From contig CAAETU010000079.1 in assembly GCA_900759045.1 (NCBI GenBank), forward strand, positions 1 to 64,000: a stretch of DNA of 64,000 nucleotides. The letters run 5' to 3'. The notes under the pieces were generated by a model. The model had not been told where the DNA came from and searched no databases. It saw only the letters and a program-made list of their open reading frames with translations. Made by a program: the position numbers and the translations under genes. The DNA comes from an uncultured Collinsella sp. (lineage in GTDB: Bacteria; Actinomycetota; Coriobacteriia; Coriobacteriales; Coriobacteriaceae). Below are positions 35,643-44,050 of this stretch, in pieces. Numbering within the stretch: position 1 is the first letter of the stretch; every line of letters begins with the position of its first letter.

Positions 35643-37004
35643 CTACAAAATAAATCGAAGGACGTCGGAACGAAGCATATAGACAAACAGCAGCGCAAAG
35701 AGCGCGATGCCGACATAGCTGACGATTGTCTGTACCTTGAGTGGCAGCTCGCGACCGGCGACCTTTTGAATGATCTCGATAACCAGCTTTCCCCCGTCGA
35801 GCGGCGGAATGGGCAGCAGGTTCATAAAGCCCAGCGAGAACGAGATGAGCGCGGCAAACGTTAAGAATGTCGCGGGACCGGCGGCAGCCGCCTGAGAAGA
35901 CATGACGCTGATGCCAACAATCGAGCTGGACTGATCGAGTATCTCCATCGTATGCTGCGGTTGTAGCAGACGCATCACGCCCTCAGCAGTCTGCTGAACA
36001 TAGGAGAACGACAGCCGCGCCGACGTAATGGGGTCCAAATGGACCACTTGCGTGGAGGCATAAACGCCCAAGCGCTCGTCCTCCTTGAGCGCGACAGAGG
36101 TCGAAAGTTTCTTGCCGTCGCGCTGGTACTCAATGGCGATATCGTCCTGACCGGCAGCCTTGCCGATCGCATCGTACACGTCCATCCAGGAAGAGCACGA
36201 TACGCCATCGACACTAAGAATTGCGTCGCCGGCCTCGATGCCCGCCTTGGCGGCTATAGAGCCTTCTTCAACCTGACCGATCACATTGCTATCGACCGGC
36301 ACCGATACGCCGGCGATAGAGTAGATACTCATAAGCAGCAAAAAGCCCGTCAGAATATTGACGAGAATGCCCGCGAGCAGCATAAAGGCACGCTTGAGAA
36401 AACCCTGGCCCAGATAGGTATGCGAACGCTCCTGCTCAAGAAACTCCGAAGCAGTGACCGGCAGCTCCCACACGTCGCCCTCTGCAGTCGCATGCTCTCG
36501 ATCGAACTTGCGGCCGTCAAAGGTGGTATATCCTGCAGCGTCGCGCGGCAGCGTCTGGTACCTAACCGGATAATAGCTGGGTGAAGGCTTCTCCCCTTCC
36601 TCGTACCAAGGCGCAATGGAACCCCAGCCCAAAAGCAAGGCACAAGCCTCGAGAACATCCTCCTCGGGCAGCTCCAGCTCGACGGAAAGGTCTGCAACCG
36701 AAACGCGACCATGACGATAAATCGCCGCAAGCACACGGTCGGCGCACGAGACATCGGTCGGGTCCATACCGCAGATAGCGGCATAACCACCCAGCAGCAG
36801 CGGCGTCACGCCAAACTTGGTACCGATGCGACGCGACGTATGGTGAATGTCGAAGCGACACGGCAGACCCAAGAAAAACTCGGTGACGCGCACGCCGCAC
36901 GCACGAGCCGCTAAAAAGTGGCCGCCCTCATGTAGAAACACAAGGACGGATAGCATCAGCAGGCCCCAAAAGACCGAGGAGAGAACGCTCAGAACAGTAT
37001 CCAT
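35643..37004 (-). CDS. rseP: RIP metalloprotease RseP/MmpA (site-2 protease) with an insertion
   Basis: Intramembrane zinc protease that cleaves regulatory transmembrane proteins. HEGGH (residues 25-29) in the first membrane helix and the P-I-P-P-L-D-G-G motif near 400 form the active site, and a PDZ domain lies near 250-320. The 453-residue length exceeds typical 350-430 because about 100 residues are inserted after G-G-Y-A-A-I-C-G-M-D-P. The insert begins with a winged-helix-like segment (RVLAAIYRHGRVSVADLSVE). The start (MDTVLSVL) has no close ribosome site. The conserved dxr-rseP-ispG order holds. Confidence 0.92.
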   Translation of the reverse strand: MDTVLSVLSSVFWGLLMLSVLVFLHEGGHFLAARACGVRVTEFFLGLPCRFDIHHTSRRIGTKFGVTPLLLGGYAAICGMDPTDVSCADRVLAAIYRHGRVSVADLSVELELPEEDVLEACALLLGWGSIAPWYEEGEKPSPSYYPVRYQTLPRDAAGYTTFDGRKFDREHATAEGDVWELPVTASEFLEQERSHTYLGQGFLKRAFMLLAGILVNILTGFLLLMSIYSIAGVSVPVDSNVIGQVEEGSIAAKAGIEAGDAILSVDGVSCSSWMDVYDAIGKAAGQDDIAIEYQRDGKKLSTSVALKEDERLGVYASTQVVHLDPITSARLSFSYVQQTAEGVMRLLQPQHTMEILDQSSSIVGISVMSSQAAAAGPATFLTFAALISFSLGFMNLLPIPPLDGGKLVIEIIQKVAGRELPLKVQTIVSYVGIALFALLFVYMLRSDVLRFIL

Positions 37005-37027
37005 AAAACGAAAAGCAATCCTTATGA

Positions 37028-38215
37028 TTAAGAGCGGGTTGCAGCGAGCACCTCGATGGCCTTGGCGCGAGCCCACGTATCGACATCGCGAAGCTGCTCA
37101 AACGATGCGACCGCCTGCGTATCGTGTGCATCCATGCACGACTCGACGATACGGTCGATATCGGTAAAGGTACAGGCATCGTGCAGGAAGGCATCGACGG
37201 CAACTTCGTTGGCGGCATTCAACACGCACGGCATGGTGCCGCCTGTCTTGCCGGCACGCTCGGCCAGCGCCAGGCAGCGGAATGTGTCCATATCGGCCGC
37301 ATCGAAGGTGAGCTGCCCGAGCTCGCGGAAATCGATTCGAGGAGCTGGGGTATCCCAACGCTCGGGATACGAGAACGCGAACTGGATGGGAATGCGCATG
37401 TCGGACGCACCAAGATGCGCCATCACGGAGCCGTCCGCATACTCGACCATCGAGTGGATCTTTGACTGGCGCTGAACGACCACGTTGATAAAGTCGAGGT
37501 CGCAACCGAACAGGTGCATCGCCTCAATACGCTCCAAGCCCTTGTTCATAAGGGTGGCGGAGTCGATGGTGATCTTAGCACCCATGGCCCACGTGGGGTG
37601 TGACAGCGCATCGGCGCGCGTCACGCAATTGAGCTCGTCGCGCGTACGGCCAAAGAACGGACCACCCGAGCAAGTGAGCCAGATGCAGTGGGCCTCGCGC
37701 GGATTCTCCCCCAGATAGCACTGGTAGATGGCGGAGTGCTCGGAGTCGACCGGAATAAGCTGACCGGGCTGCGCCAACGGCATCAGCAGGTCACCGCCGA
37801 CAACGAGAGACTCCTTGTTGGCAAGTGCGAGACGCTTGTTCGAGGTCAGGGCCGCATGGCTCGCTTCGAGCCCGGCAGCGCCCACAATGGCAACAAGGAC
37901 ACAGTCGACGTCATCGCGACGCGCGAGCTCACTAACCGCCTGCGCACCAACACCGAGCTCGGTGCCCTCGGGCAGCTCCTGCAGTACAGCGTCCGCACCG
38001 TGGGTGGTGTCGGCCACGGCAACGGCCGGGACCGAAAACTCGCGGGCGGCGGCAACGAGCTCCGATGTGCTGGAGTTAACGGACAGTGCCGTCACCTGCA
38101 GTCGATCGGCATGCTGACGGCATACATCGAGTGCCTGCGTGCCGATAGAGCCCGTACAGCCCAGAATGGCAACGCGAAGGCGTCCATCGGGGCCATACGT
38201 CGTCTGGAATGACAT
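37028..38215 (-). CDS. dxr: 1-deoxy-D-xylulose 5-phosphate reductoisomerase
   Basis: Second step of the MEP pathway, NADPH dependent and the fosmidomycin target. The 395-residue product has an N-terminal Rossmann motif GCTGSIGTQALDV, the active-site D-S-E-H-S-A-I-Y-Q-C, and MNKGLERIEA further on. The ATG overlaps the cdsA stop by one base (TAATG), so translation is coupled. Confidence 0.97.
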   Translation of the reverse strand: MSFQTTYGPDGRLRVAILGCTGSIGTQALDVCRQHADRLQVTALSVNSSTSELVAAAREFSVPAVAVADTTHGADAVLQELPEGTELGVGAQAVSELARRDDVDCVLVAIVGAAGLEASHAALTSNKRLALANKESLVVGGDLLMPLAQPGQLIPVDSEHSAIYQCYLGENPREAHCIWLTCSGGPFFGRTRDELNCVTRADALSHPTWAMGAKITIDSATLMNKGLERIEAMHLFGCDLDFINVVVQRQSKIHSMVEYADGSVMAHLGASDMRIPIQFAFSYPERWDTPAPRIDFRELGQLTFDAADMDTFRCLALAERAGKTGGTMPCVLNAANEVAVDAFLHDACTFTDIDRIVESCMDAHDTQAVASFEQLRDVDTWARAKAIEVLAATRS

Positions 38216-39090
38216 TACAGCACGCCTCCGATCATCAAAAGCAGCTGCGCGGTAATGCAGCCAAAGATAAGCGAGTCGCTACGGTCGAGCATGCCGCCAT
38301 GGCCCGGAATCAGATTGCCGGAATCCTTGACGCCCACGCCGCGCTTGATGCGCGACTCGATGAGGTCGCCGATAACGCCCAAGATGGACACAACCACGCC
38401 GCAAAGCAGCGCATAGGGCAAGCTCAGCTTATAAAAATGCGTCGCCCACAAAATGAGCCAGATGAGAACCGAGCCCAAGATGCCGCCGACAAAGCCCTCC
38501 CAGCTCTTTTTGGGAGAAATCTTAGGGACCATCTTGTGCTTGCCGATACGGCTGCCCACGATGTAGGCAAACGAATCGGAGACCCAGAGAGACGCGCAAA
38601 CACCCACCGAAAGCAGGGCGCCGGCAAAACCGGGCACGGCATCGCGCAGCAGCACGATGGCCGACAGCATAAAACCGGTGTAGATGGGACCCATGAGTGT
38701 CACAGCCACATCGGATATGCGGGTACGCGACGAACAGACATACCAAATGCCCACCGCAAGCATCAATGCAAAAAGCAGCGCATTCAACAGCAGCGAGTCG
38801 CCCAGCGCCGAGAGCGGAAAGAGCACGGCGGCAGCGATACCCAGGCGCTCGTTGGCCACCTTGCCATCGAGCTTCGTCATGCGGAAATACTCAAAGCAGC
38901 ACAGGCCGCTCATGACGGAGACGAAGATGGCGGTGGGAACGATACCCAAAACCAGGCAGAGAATAAATACGACGGCGTAGACGATACCTGCGGCGGCACG
39001 GGTAATAAAGCCGGCAAGCCACGAAGTCGCGGCCGCGCCGCTCTTGGCGGCAGGCGCCTTGGGAGCAGACGCCTTGGGACGATCGGACAC
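38215..39090 (-). CDS. cdsA: Phosphatidate cytidylyltransferase
   Basis: Membrane enzyme making CDP-diacylglycerol for phospholipids. The 291-residue product has about eight hydrophobic spans and ends with the signature R-G-V-G-V-K-D-S-G-N-L-I-P-G-H-G-G-M-L-D-R-S-D-S. An Ala/Lys/Pro-rich cytoplasmic tail of about 25 residues opens the protein. GTG start with GGAGG upstream, 2 bases after uppS. Confidence 0.95.
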   Translation of the reverse strand: MSDRPKASAPKAPAAKSGAAATSWLAGFITRAAAGIVYAVVFILCLVLGIVPTAIFVSVMSGLCCFEYFRMTKLDGKVANERLGIAAAVLFPLSALGDSLLLNALLFALMLAVGIWYVCSSRTRISDVAVTLMGPIYTGFMLSAIVLLRDAVPGFAGALLSVGVCASLWVSDSFAYIVGSRIGKHKMVPKISPKKSWEGFVGGILGSVLIWLILWATHFYKLSLPYALLCGVVVSILGVIGDLIESRIKRGVGVKDSGNLIPGHGGMLDRSDSLIFGCITAQLLLMIGGVL

Positions 39091-39092
39091 GA

Positions 39093-39887
39093 TTAAGCCT
39101 CCTCGGTCTTGCTCAGTCCACCAAACCTACGGTCGCGGCCCTGATAGGCCAAAATGGCGTTGACAAGACCCCAACGATCAAAGTCGGGCCAATAGGTATC
39201 GGTGACATAAAACTCGGAATAGGCAACCTGCCACAGCAGATAGTTCGAAAGGCGAAGCTCGCCGGAGGTTCGAATCACAAGCTCAGGATCGGGTAGCCCA
39301 GCGGTGTACAGGTGCGAAGCAACCATATCATCGTCGATAGCTGCCGGAACGATCTTTCCGGCAGCGGCATCGAGCGCGATCTGACGGACGGCACGGGTGA
39401 TCTCGGCACGGGCTCCGTAGTTGACGGCAAGTGCCAGCGTCATGCCGGTATGGTCGGCACACTCGGCAAGACCTCGCTCAAAGACATCGCGGGTCTTCTT
39501 GGGCAGTGCGGATATATCGCCCAAAAAGACAACGCGCACGTTTTCGCGCTTAAGCAGCGGCAGCTCATCGATAAACGTCTTGGCAAACAGATGCATTAAA
39601 ACGTTGACCTCATGCTGAGGACGATTCCAGTTTTCGGTGGAAAACGCATAGGCCGAAAGGACGTCGACGCCCAGGCGCACGCATGCGGTAATAATCTCGC
39701 GCAGGGAGACGATACCGGCCTTGTGTCCCTCGGTGCGGGCAAGACCGCGCGCCGTGGCCCAGCGACCGTTACCGTCCATGATGCACGAAATATGATGCGG
39801 GATCTTATTGAGGTCAAGGTCGGAAAAACCGACGCCCGCAGGGGCGTCGGCAAAGTACTCGACCAGTTTGTTCTCGTCGTATTGCAC
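39093..39887 (-). CDS. uppS: Isoprenyl transferase (undecaprenyl diphosphate synthase)
   Basis: cis-Prenyltransferase that makes the C55 lipid carrier for cell-wall synthesis from FPP and IPP. The catalytic H-I-S-C-I-M-D-G-N-G-R-W-A lies near residue 32, and the late R-T-S-G-E-L-R-L-S-N-Y-L-L-W-Q motif binds IPP. It is 264 residues, starting at GTG with GGAG upstream and 1 base after frr. Chain length (C55) is inferred by context with cdsA and dxr. Confidence 0.95.
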   Translation of the reverse strand: MQYDENKLVEYFADAPAGVGFSDLDLNKIPHHISCIMDGNGRWATARGLARTEGHKAGIVSLREIITACVRLGVDVLSAYAFSTENWNRPQHEVNVLMHLFAKTFIDELPLLKRENVRVVFLGDISALPKKTRDVFERGLAECADHTGMTLALAVNYGARAEITRAVRQIALDAAAGKIVPAAIDDDMVASHLYTAGLPDPELVIRTSGELRLSNYLLWQVAYSEFYVTDTYWPDFDRWGLVNAILAYQGRDRRFGGLSKTEEA

Positions 39888-39888
39888 C

Positions 39889-40425
39889 TTAGATCTCCAT
39901 GACCTCGGCTTCTTTTTCCTTCAGAAGCTCCTCGACCTTGGCAACATACTCATCGGTATGCTTCTGGACCTTGGCCTGCTCGCGACGGACATCGTCCTCG
40001 GTGAGCTCTTCGTCGCGCTCGAGCTTGTTGTTAAAGTCGCGACGGATGTTGCGAATGGAGACCTTGGCCTGCTCGGCATACTCGCGGCACTCCTTGACGA
40101 GCTCGCGACGACGCTCCTCGGTGGGAGCCGGGAACGGCAGGCGCACGACGGTACCGTCAGAGTTGGGAGTAATGCCCAGATCGGAGGCGCTGATAGCCTT
40201 CACGATTGCGTTGACGAGCGCCTTGTCCCAGGGCTCGATAAGCAGCATGTGAGCCTCGGGGGTCTTAACGGCGGCAACCTGGGTAACCGGCGTGGGAACA
40301 CCGTAGTAATCGACCGAAATGTCGGACAGAATGTTAACGTTGGCGCGGCCCGTGCGAACCTTGGAGAAGTTGTGCTTGAGGGACTCGAGCGACTTGTCCA
40401 TGTGGGCGGTGATGTTCTCTGCCAT
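39889..40425 (-). CDS. frr: Ribosome recycling factor
   Basis: Splits post-termination ribosomes with EF-G. The 178-residue product has the three-helix bundle and beta/alpha domain: N-terminal M-D-K-S-L-E-S-L-K-H-N-F, the core R-T-G-R-A-N-V-N-I-L, and a late N-x-R-R-D-F-N-N-K-L. It starts at an ATG with AGGAGG upstream and lies 2 bases after pyrH. pyrH-frr-uppS-cdsA is the classic order. Confidence 0.97.
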   Translation of the reverse strand: MAENITAHMDKSLESLKHNFSKVRTGRANVNILSDISVDYYGVPTPVTQVAAVKTPEAHMLLIEPWDKALVNAIVKAISASDLGITPNSDGTVVRLPFPAPTEERRRELVKECREYAEQAKVSIRNIRRDFNNKLERDEELTEDDVRREQAKVQKHTDEYVAKVEELLKEKEAEVMEI

Positions 40426-40427
40426 GC

Positions 40428-41150
40428 TTAATCCTCCTGATAGACGAGCGTGCCGACGGGCTCACCCGAAAGCGCGCGTTTGACGGTGTCCTCGCCATCG
40501 ATGTTGAGGACCAAAATCGGCATACGGTTATCCTGGCACAGCGCCGTGGCCGTGGAATCCATAACCTGCAGACCGCGGACGAGAACCTCGTGATAGGTAA
40601 TCTTGTCAAAACGGACGGCATCGGAACACTTGACAGGATCCTTGTCGTAGATGCCGTCAACCTTGGTGGCCTTAATCAGAATCTCGGCACCGATCTCGCA
40701 GGCACGAAGAGCCGCGGCGGTGTCGGTCGTAAAGTACGGATTGCCCGAACCGGCGGCAAAAATAACGACATTACCCTTGGAAAGGTGGTTGATGGCGCGA
40801 CGGCGAATATAGGGCTCGCAGATCTCGTTCATCTGGATAGCGCTCATCACGCGGCAGGGAACATCGTTGTGCTCAAAGGCATCCTGCAGGGCAAGCGCGT
40901 TCATAACGGTTGCCAGCATGCCCATGTAGTCGGCCTGGGCGCGCTCCATGCCACCGGCAGCGCCGGCCATGCCGCGGAAAATGTTGCCGCCGCCGACAAC
41001 AACGCCGACCTCATGGCCAACGGCGAGCAGCTCCTTGACCTGCTTGGCAAGATGGTCGGTAATCTTGGGGTCGATGCCATATTGGCCGTCGCCCATCAGT
41101 GCTTCGCCGGAAAGCTTCAGAAGCACGCGTTTATATCGGATGTCGGACAA
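40428..41150 (-). CDS. pyrH: UMP kinase
   Basis: Phosphorylates UMP to UDP; bacterial hexamer regulated by GTP and UTP. The 240-residue product has the amino-acid-kinase N-terminus [17 protein letters not shown], and the late [10 protein letters not shown] and [11 protein letters not shown] start with AAAGGAGG upstream. It links the pyr products encoded by the 21.8-27.3 kb operon to nucleotide pools. Confidence 0.97.
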   Translation of the reverse strand: MSDIRYKRVLLKLSGEALMGDGQYGIDPKITDHLAKQVKELLAVGHEVGVVVGGGNIFRGMAGAAGGMERAQADYMGMLATVMNALALQDAFEHNDVPCRVMSAIQMNEICEPYIRRRAINHLSKGNVVIFAAGSGNPYFTTDTAAALRACEIGAEILIKATKVDGIYDKDPVKCSDAVRFDKITYHEVLVRGLQVMDSTATALCQDNRMPILVLNIDGEDTVKRALSGEPVGTLVYQED

Positions 41151-41209
41151 AGCGATCCTCCTTTAATTAGACTCTCAATATGATAGCAAAGGCTCTGATA
41201 AGAGCCATG

Positions 41210-41244
41210 AAAAAGCAGGCTGTGAGTAAAACCCACAGCCTGCT
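41210..41244 (-). terminator. Terminator of rpsB-tsf
   Basis: AGCAGGCTGTG pairs with its complement around an 8-base loop, and T5 follows on the minus strand. It lies 24 bases past the tsf stop and separates the rpsB-tsf unit from pyrH. Confidence 0.85.
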
Positions 41245-41267
41245 CATTACCAGCTACAAGAGCTTAT

Positions 41268-42137
41268 TTACTCGCCACGGACCAGACGGTCGAAGGCAAC
41301 GACGGTAATGCTATCGCCGAGCTCCTTGGAGACCTGCTCAGCGTACTTCTTGATGGTGAGGGAGCTGTCCTTGATGAACTCCTGCTCGGTGAGCACGGAC
41401 TGCTTGTAGAACTTCTCCAGACGGCCAACAGCCATCTTCTCCTGGATAGCCTCGGGCTTGCCGGACTCGGCAGCCTGAGCCATGTAGATCTCCTTCTCGT
41501 GCTCGACGGTCTCGGCCGGAACCTGATCGCGGGTAGCGCAAATCGGGGCGACGGCGGCAACCTGAAGGGCAACGTCGTGAGCGAAGGTCTTGAAGGACTC
41601 GGCCTGAGCGGTCTCGGCCTTCTCGAAAGCGAACTCGACGAGGACGCCGATCTTACCACCCATGTGGATGTAAGAAGCGAGAGCGCCGTTCTCGGCCTTG
41701 CGAGCGGAGAAACGAGCGATCTTCATGTTCTCGCCCATGATGTGAATCATCTCGGTGAGCTCGGAGGAAACGGTCTCCTCGCCCATCGGCTTCTCGAGCA
41801 GAGCATCGACATCGGCCGGCTCGGTGGTAGCGACAACCTCGGCGACCTTGGAAGCAAAGCCGGTGAACTTGGCGTTGGAGCCGACGAAGTCGGTCTCGCA
41901 GGAAAGCTCGAGCAGAGCGCCGGACTTGCCATCCTCGGAGACGAACGCGGCGACAGCGCCCTCGTTGGTCTCACGGCCAGCCTTCTTGGCAGCCTTGGCG
42001 AGGCCGTTCTTGCGCAGAACGTCAACAGCGACGTCCATGTCGCCGTCAGCCTCGACGAGAGCCTTCTTGCACTCCATCATTGGGGAGTCGGTCATCTCGC
42101 GGAGCTGCTTGACCATAGCGGCAGTAATCTGGGCCAT
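41268..42137 (-). CDS. tsf: Elongation factor Ts
   Basis: Nucleotide exchange factor for EF-Tu. The 289-residue product has the UBA-like start (ITAAMVKQLREMTDSPMMEC), the E-T-D-F-V core contact, and two subdomains of the tetrapod type. ATG 42137 has AAAGGA upstream. It is 45 bases after rpsB, the universal rpsB-tsf pair. Confidence 0.97.
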   Translation of the reverse strand: MAQITAAMVKQLREMTDSPMMECKKALVEADGDMDVAVDVLRKNGLAKAAKKAGRETNEGAVAAFVSEDGKSGALLELSCETDFVGSNAKFTGFASKVAEVVATTEPADVDALLEKPMGEETVSSELTEMIHIMGENMKIARFSARKAENGALASYIHMGGKIGVLVEFAFEKAETAQAESFKTFAHDVALQVAAVAPICATRDQVPAETVEHEKEIYMAQAAESGKPEAIQEKMAVGRLEKFYKQSVLTEQEFIKDSSLTIKKYAEQVSKELGDSITVVAFDRLVRGE

Positions 42138-42182
42138 TGTGGTTCCTTTCAAAGAGATGAAAAAGACTTAAATAGGACTGAT

Positions 42183-42911
42183 TTACTCGGCCTTGGGCTC
42201 GGCGGCCATCTCGGCCTCGGAGACCTGCTCCTTACCGGAGCCAGCGAGGCAGGCGTCGGCCATGAGCTCGCACATAAGGGTGACAGCGGAGATGGCGTCA
42301 TCGTTGCAGGGGATGCCGTACTCGACCTCGTCGGGATCGGAGTTGGTGTCGATCAGAGCGACGACGGGGATGTTCAGGCGCTGGGCCTCCTTGATGGCGT
42401 TCTCCTCGCGCTTGGTGTCGATGACGAAGAGAGCCTGGGGCAGACCCTTCATGTCGCGGGCGCCACCGAGGTTGGTCTGGAGCTTAGCGAGCTCCTTGCC
42501 GAGCACTGCCTGCTCCTTCTTGGGCAGCACTGCCATGCGGCCGTCCTCGACCATGGCCTCGAGCTCCTCCATGCGGTTGATGCGGGAGCGGATGGTGACG
42601 AAGTTGGTCAGCATGCCGCCGAGCCAACGCTGGTTGATGTAAGGCATGTTGGCGCGCTCAGCGGCGTTCTTAACGGCCTCCTGAGCCTGCTTCTTGGTGC
42701 CGACGAACAGCACGTTGCCGCCCTTGGCGACGTTCTTGACGAAGGTGTAGGCCTGATCGGCGTCAAGGATGGTCTGCTTGAGGTCGAGGATGTAGATGCC
42801 GTTGCGCTCACCGAAGATGAACGGCTTCATCTTGGGGTTCCAGCGACGGGTCTGGTGACCGAAGTGGCAGCCGGCCTCGAGCAGGGTGCGGATATTAATC
42901 TTGGTAGCCAT
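42183..42911 (-). CDS. rpsB: 30S ribosomal protein S2
   Basis: Late-assembling small-subunit protein contacting S1 and helix h26. The 242-residue product has [19 protein letters not shown] near its start and [16 protein letters not shown] later. The ATG has AGGAGG upstream. The transcript probably starts about 135 bases upstream, leaving a long leader that may host S2 feedback control as known in other bacteria. Confidence 0.97.
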   Translation of the reverse strand: MATKINIRTLLEAGCHFGHQTRRWNPKMKPFIFGERNGIYILDLKQTILDADQAYTFVKNVAKGGNVLFVGTKKQAQEAVKNAAERANMPYINQRWLGGMLTNFVTIRSRINRMEELEAMVEDGRMAVLPKKEQAVLGKELAKLQTNLGGARDMKGLPQALFVIDTKREENAIKEAQRLNIPVVALIDTNSDPDEVEYGIPCNDDAISAVTLMCELMADACLAGSGKEQVSEAEMAAEPKAE

Positions 42912-43052
42912 ATTAAACCTCCTGTGGTTTGCCTCCGCGCGGGGTCATCCTCCAAAACCAACCCGGACATGTGCTACCAAAGCCCGGGCACCACGGTATG
43001 AAGTAGCCGCGCGTGCGTGATAAAAACCTGTTGCCGTGAAGCAACCCGATGA

Positions 43053-43081
43053 ATGATAGCAGGATTGCCTCTTCCTGCCAA
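43053..43081 (-). promoter_or_regulatory. Promoter of rpsB-tsf
   Basis: Minus-strand TTGGCA (43076-43081) and TATCAT (43053-43058) with exact 17-base spacing and an extended TGC. It predicts a start near 43046 and a leader of about 135 bases. Confidence 0.75.
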
Positions 43082-43129
43082 CCCGCAATCAAAACCACAC
43101 ACCTCGGTGCGGCGCGGGAGGCCCTTCTC

Positions 43130-44050
43130 CTACTCGCCGCGGGGGTGTGCCTGACTCACGGCACGCTTGAGTCGGTCGGGCGTGAGGTGCGTATAGATCT
43201 GCGTCGTGGACAAGCTCGCATGCCCCAGCAGCTCCTGAACCGAGCGCAGATCCGCGCCGCCCTCGAGCAGGTCGGTCGCAAAGGTGTGGCGCATCGCATG
43301 CGGGGCGATGTCGGCAGGAATGCCGGCAAGTGCCGCAAGCATGTGGAAACGCCTTCTGAGCATGGCGGCACTCATGCGGTTTCCGCGCGCCGAGATAAAC
43401 AGCGGATGCACGCCGTTCGCACTATCGACACGCTTTGCCTGCACAAGGAGATGTGGCCTCCCCTCCTCAATATAGCGACGAGTCGCCTCGAGAGCGCGCC
43501 GATAGAGGGGCACGATACGCTCCTTGCTCCCCTTGCCCCAAAGTCGCAGCGTTCGCTCTGACCAAGCAATGGACTCCACGTTGAGCGCCGCGAGCTCCGA
43601 GATTCGCGCGCCGGAGGCATAGAGCAGCTCGAGCATCGCTGCATCACGCAGCCCCGAAGGCGTCGAGGTGTCGGGGGCCTCGAGCAACGCCTCGACTTGC
43701 CGGGTCGTCAGCACACCGGGAAGATCGCGCGGCAGTTTGGGCGAGGATATCGCCGAGACCGCATCGCCCTCAACGATTCCCTCGGCAGCCATCCACCGAT
43801 AGAGCGAGCGAATGGCAGACAGATGCGCCGCAAGGGTCCGAGCCGCCACCTGGCCACGCGACAGCTCGGCCAAATAGGAACGAACGGTCCTTACGTCGGC
43901 GGCGCGAGCGTCGACGTCCTCACGTTCGCACCACGCGGCGAAGCGCTCGAGTCGCGAGGCGTAGGCGGTTACCGTATTGGGGGCGAGCCCTTCGACACGT
44001 GCAATGTAGGCAATGAACGAGTCAACGGCATCGTACAGGTCAAAGGCTAT
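43130..44050 (-). CDS. XerC/CodV-like tyrosine recombinase, non-standard start
   Basis: Site-specific recombinase of the XerC/D type, expected to resolve chromosome dimers. The catalytic residues are visible: Arg in GARISELAAL, Lys in the GKGSKER hairpin, H-A-M-R-H, H in LLGHASLSTTQIY, and the nucleophile Tyr in IYTHL. A full N-terminal core-binding domain (beginning F-D-L-Y-D-A-V-D-S-F-I-A-Y and including PNTVTAYASRLERF) is encoded upstream of the first TTG (43873) with no stop codon, but it has no ATG, GTG or TTG. An ATA at 44048-44050 in the trmFO overlap ATAG has GGAGG nine bases upstream and would give 306 residues, the normal length. The shorter 247-residue TTG form would lose much of the DNA-binding domain. 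Confidence 0.8.
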   Translation of the reverse strand: MAFDLYDAVDSFIAYIARVEGLAPNTVTAYASRLERFAAWCEREDVDARAADVRTVRSYLAELSRGQVAARTLAAHLSAIRSLYRWMAAEGIVEGDAVSAISSPKLPRDLPGVLTTRQVEALLEAPDTSTPSGLRDAAMLELLYASGARISELAALNVESIAWSERTLRLWGKGSKERIVPLYRRALEATRRYIEEGRPHLLVQAKRVDSANGVHPLFISARGNRMSAAMLRRRFHMLAALAGIPADIAPHAMRHTFATDLLEGGADLRSVQELLGHASLSTTQIYTHLTPDRLKRAVSQAHPRGE

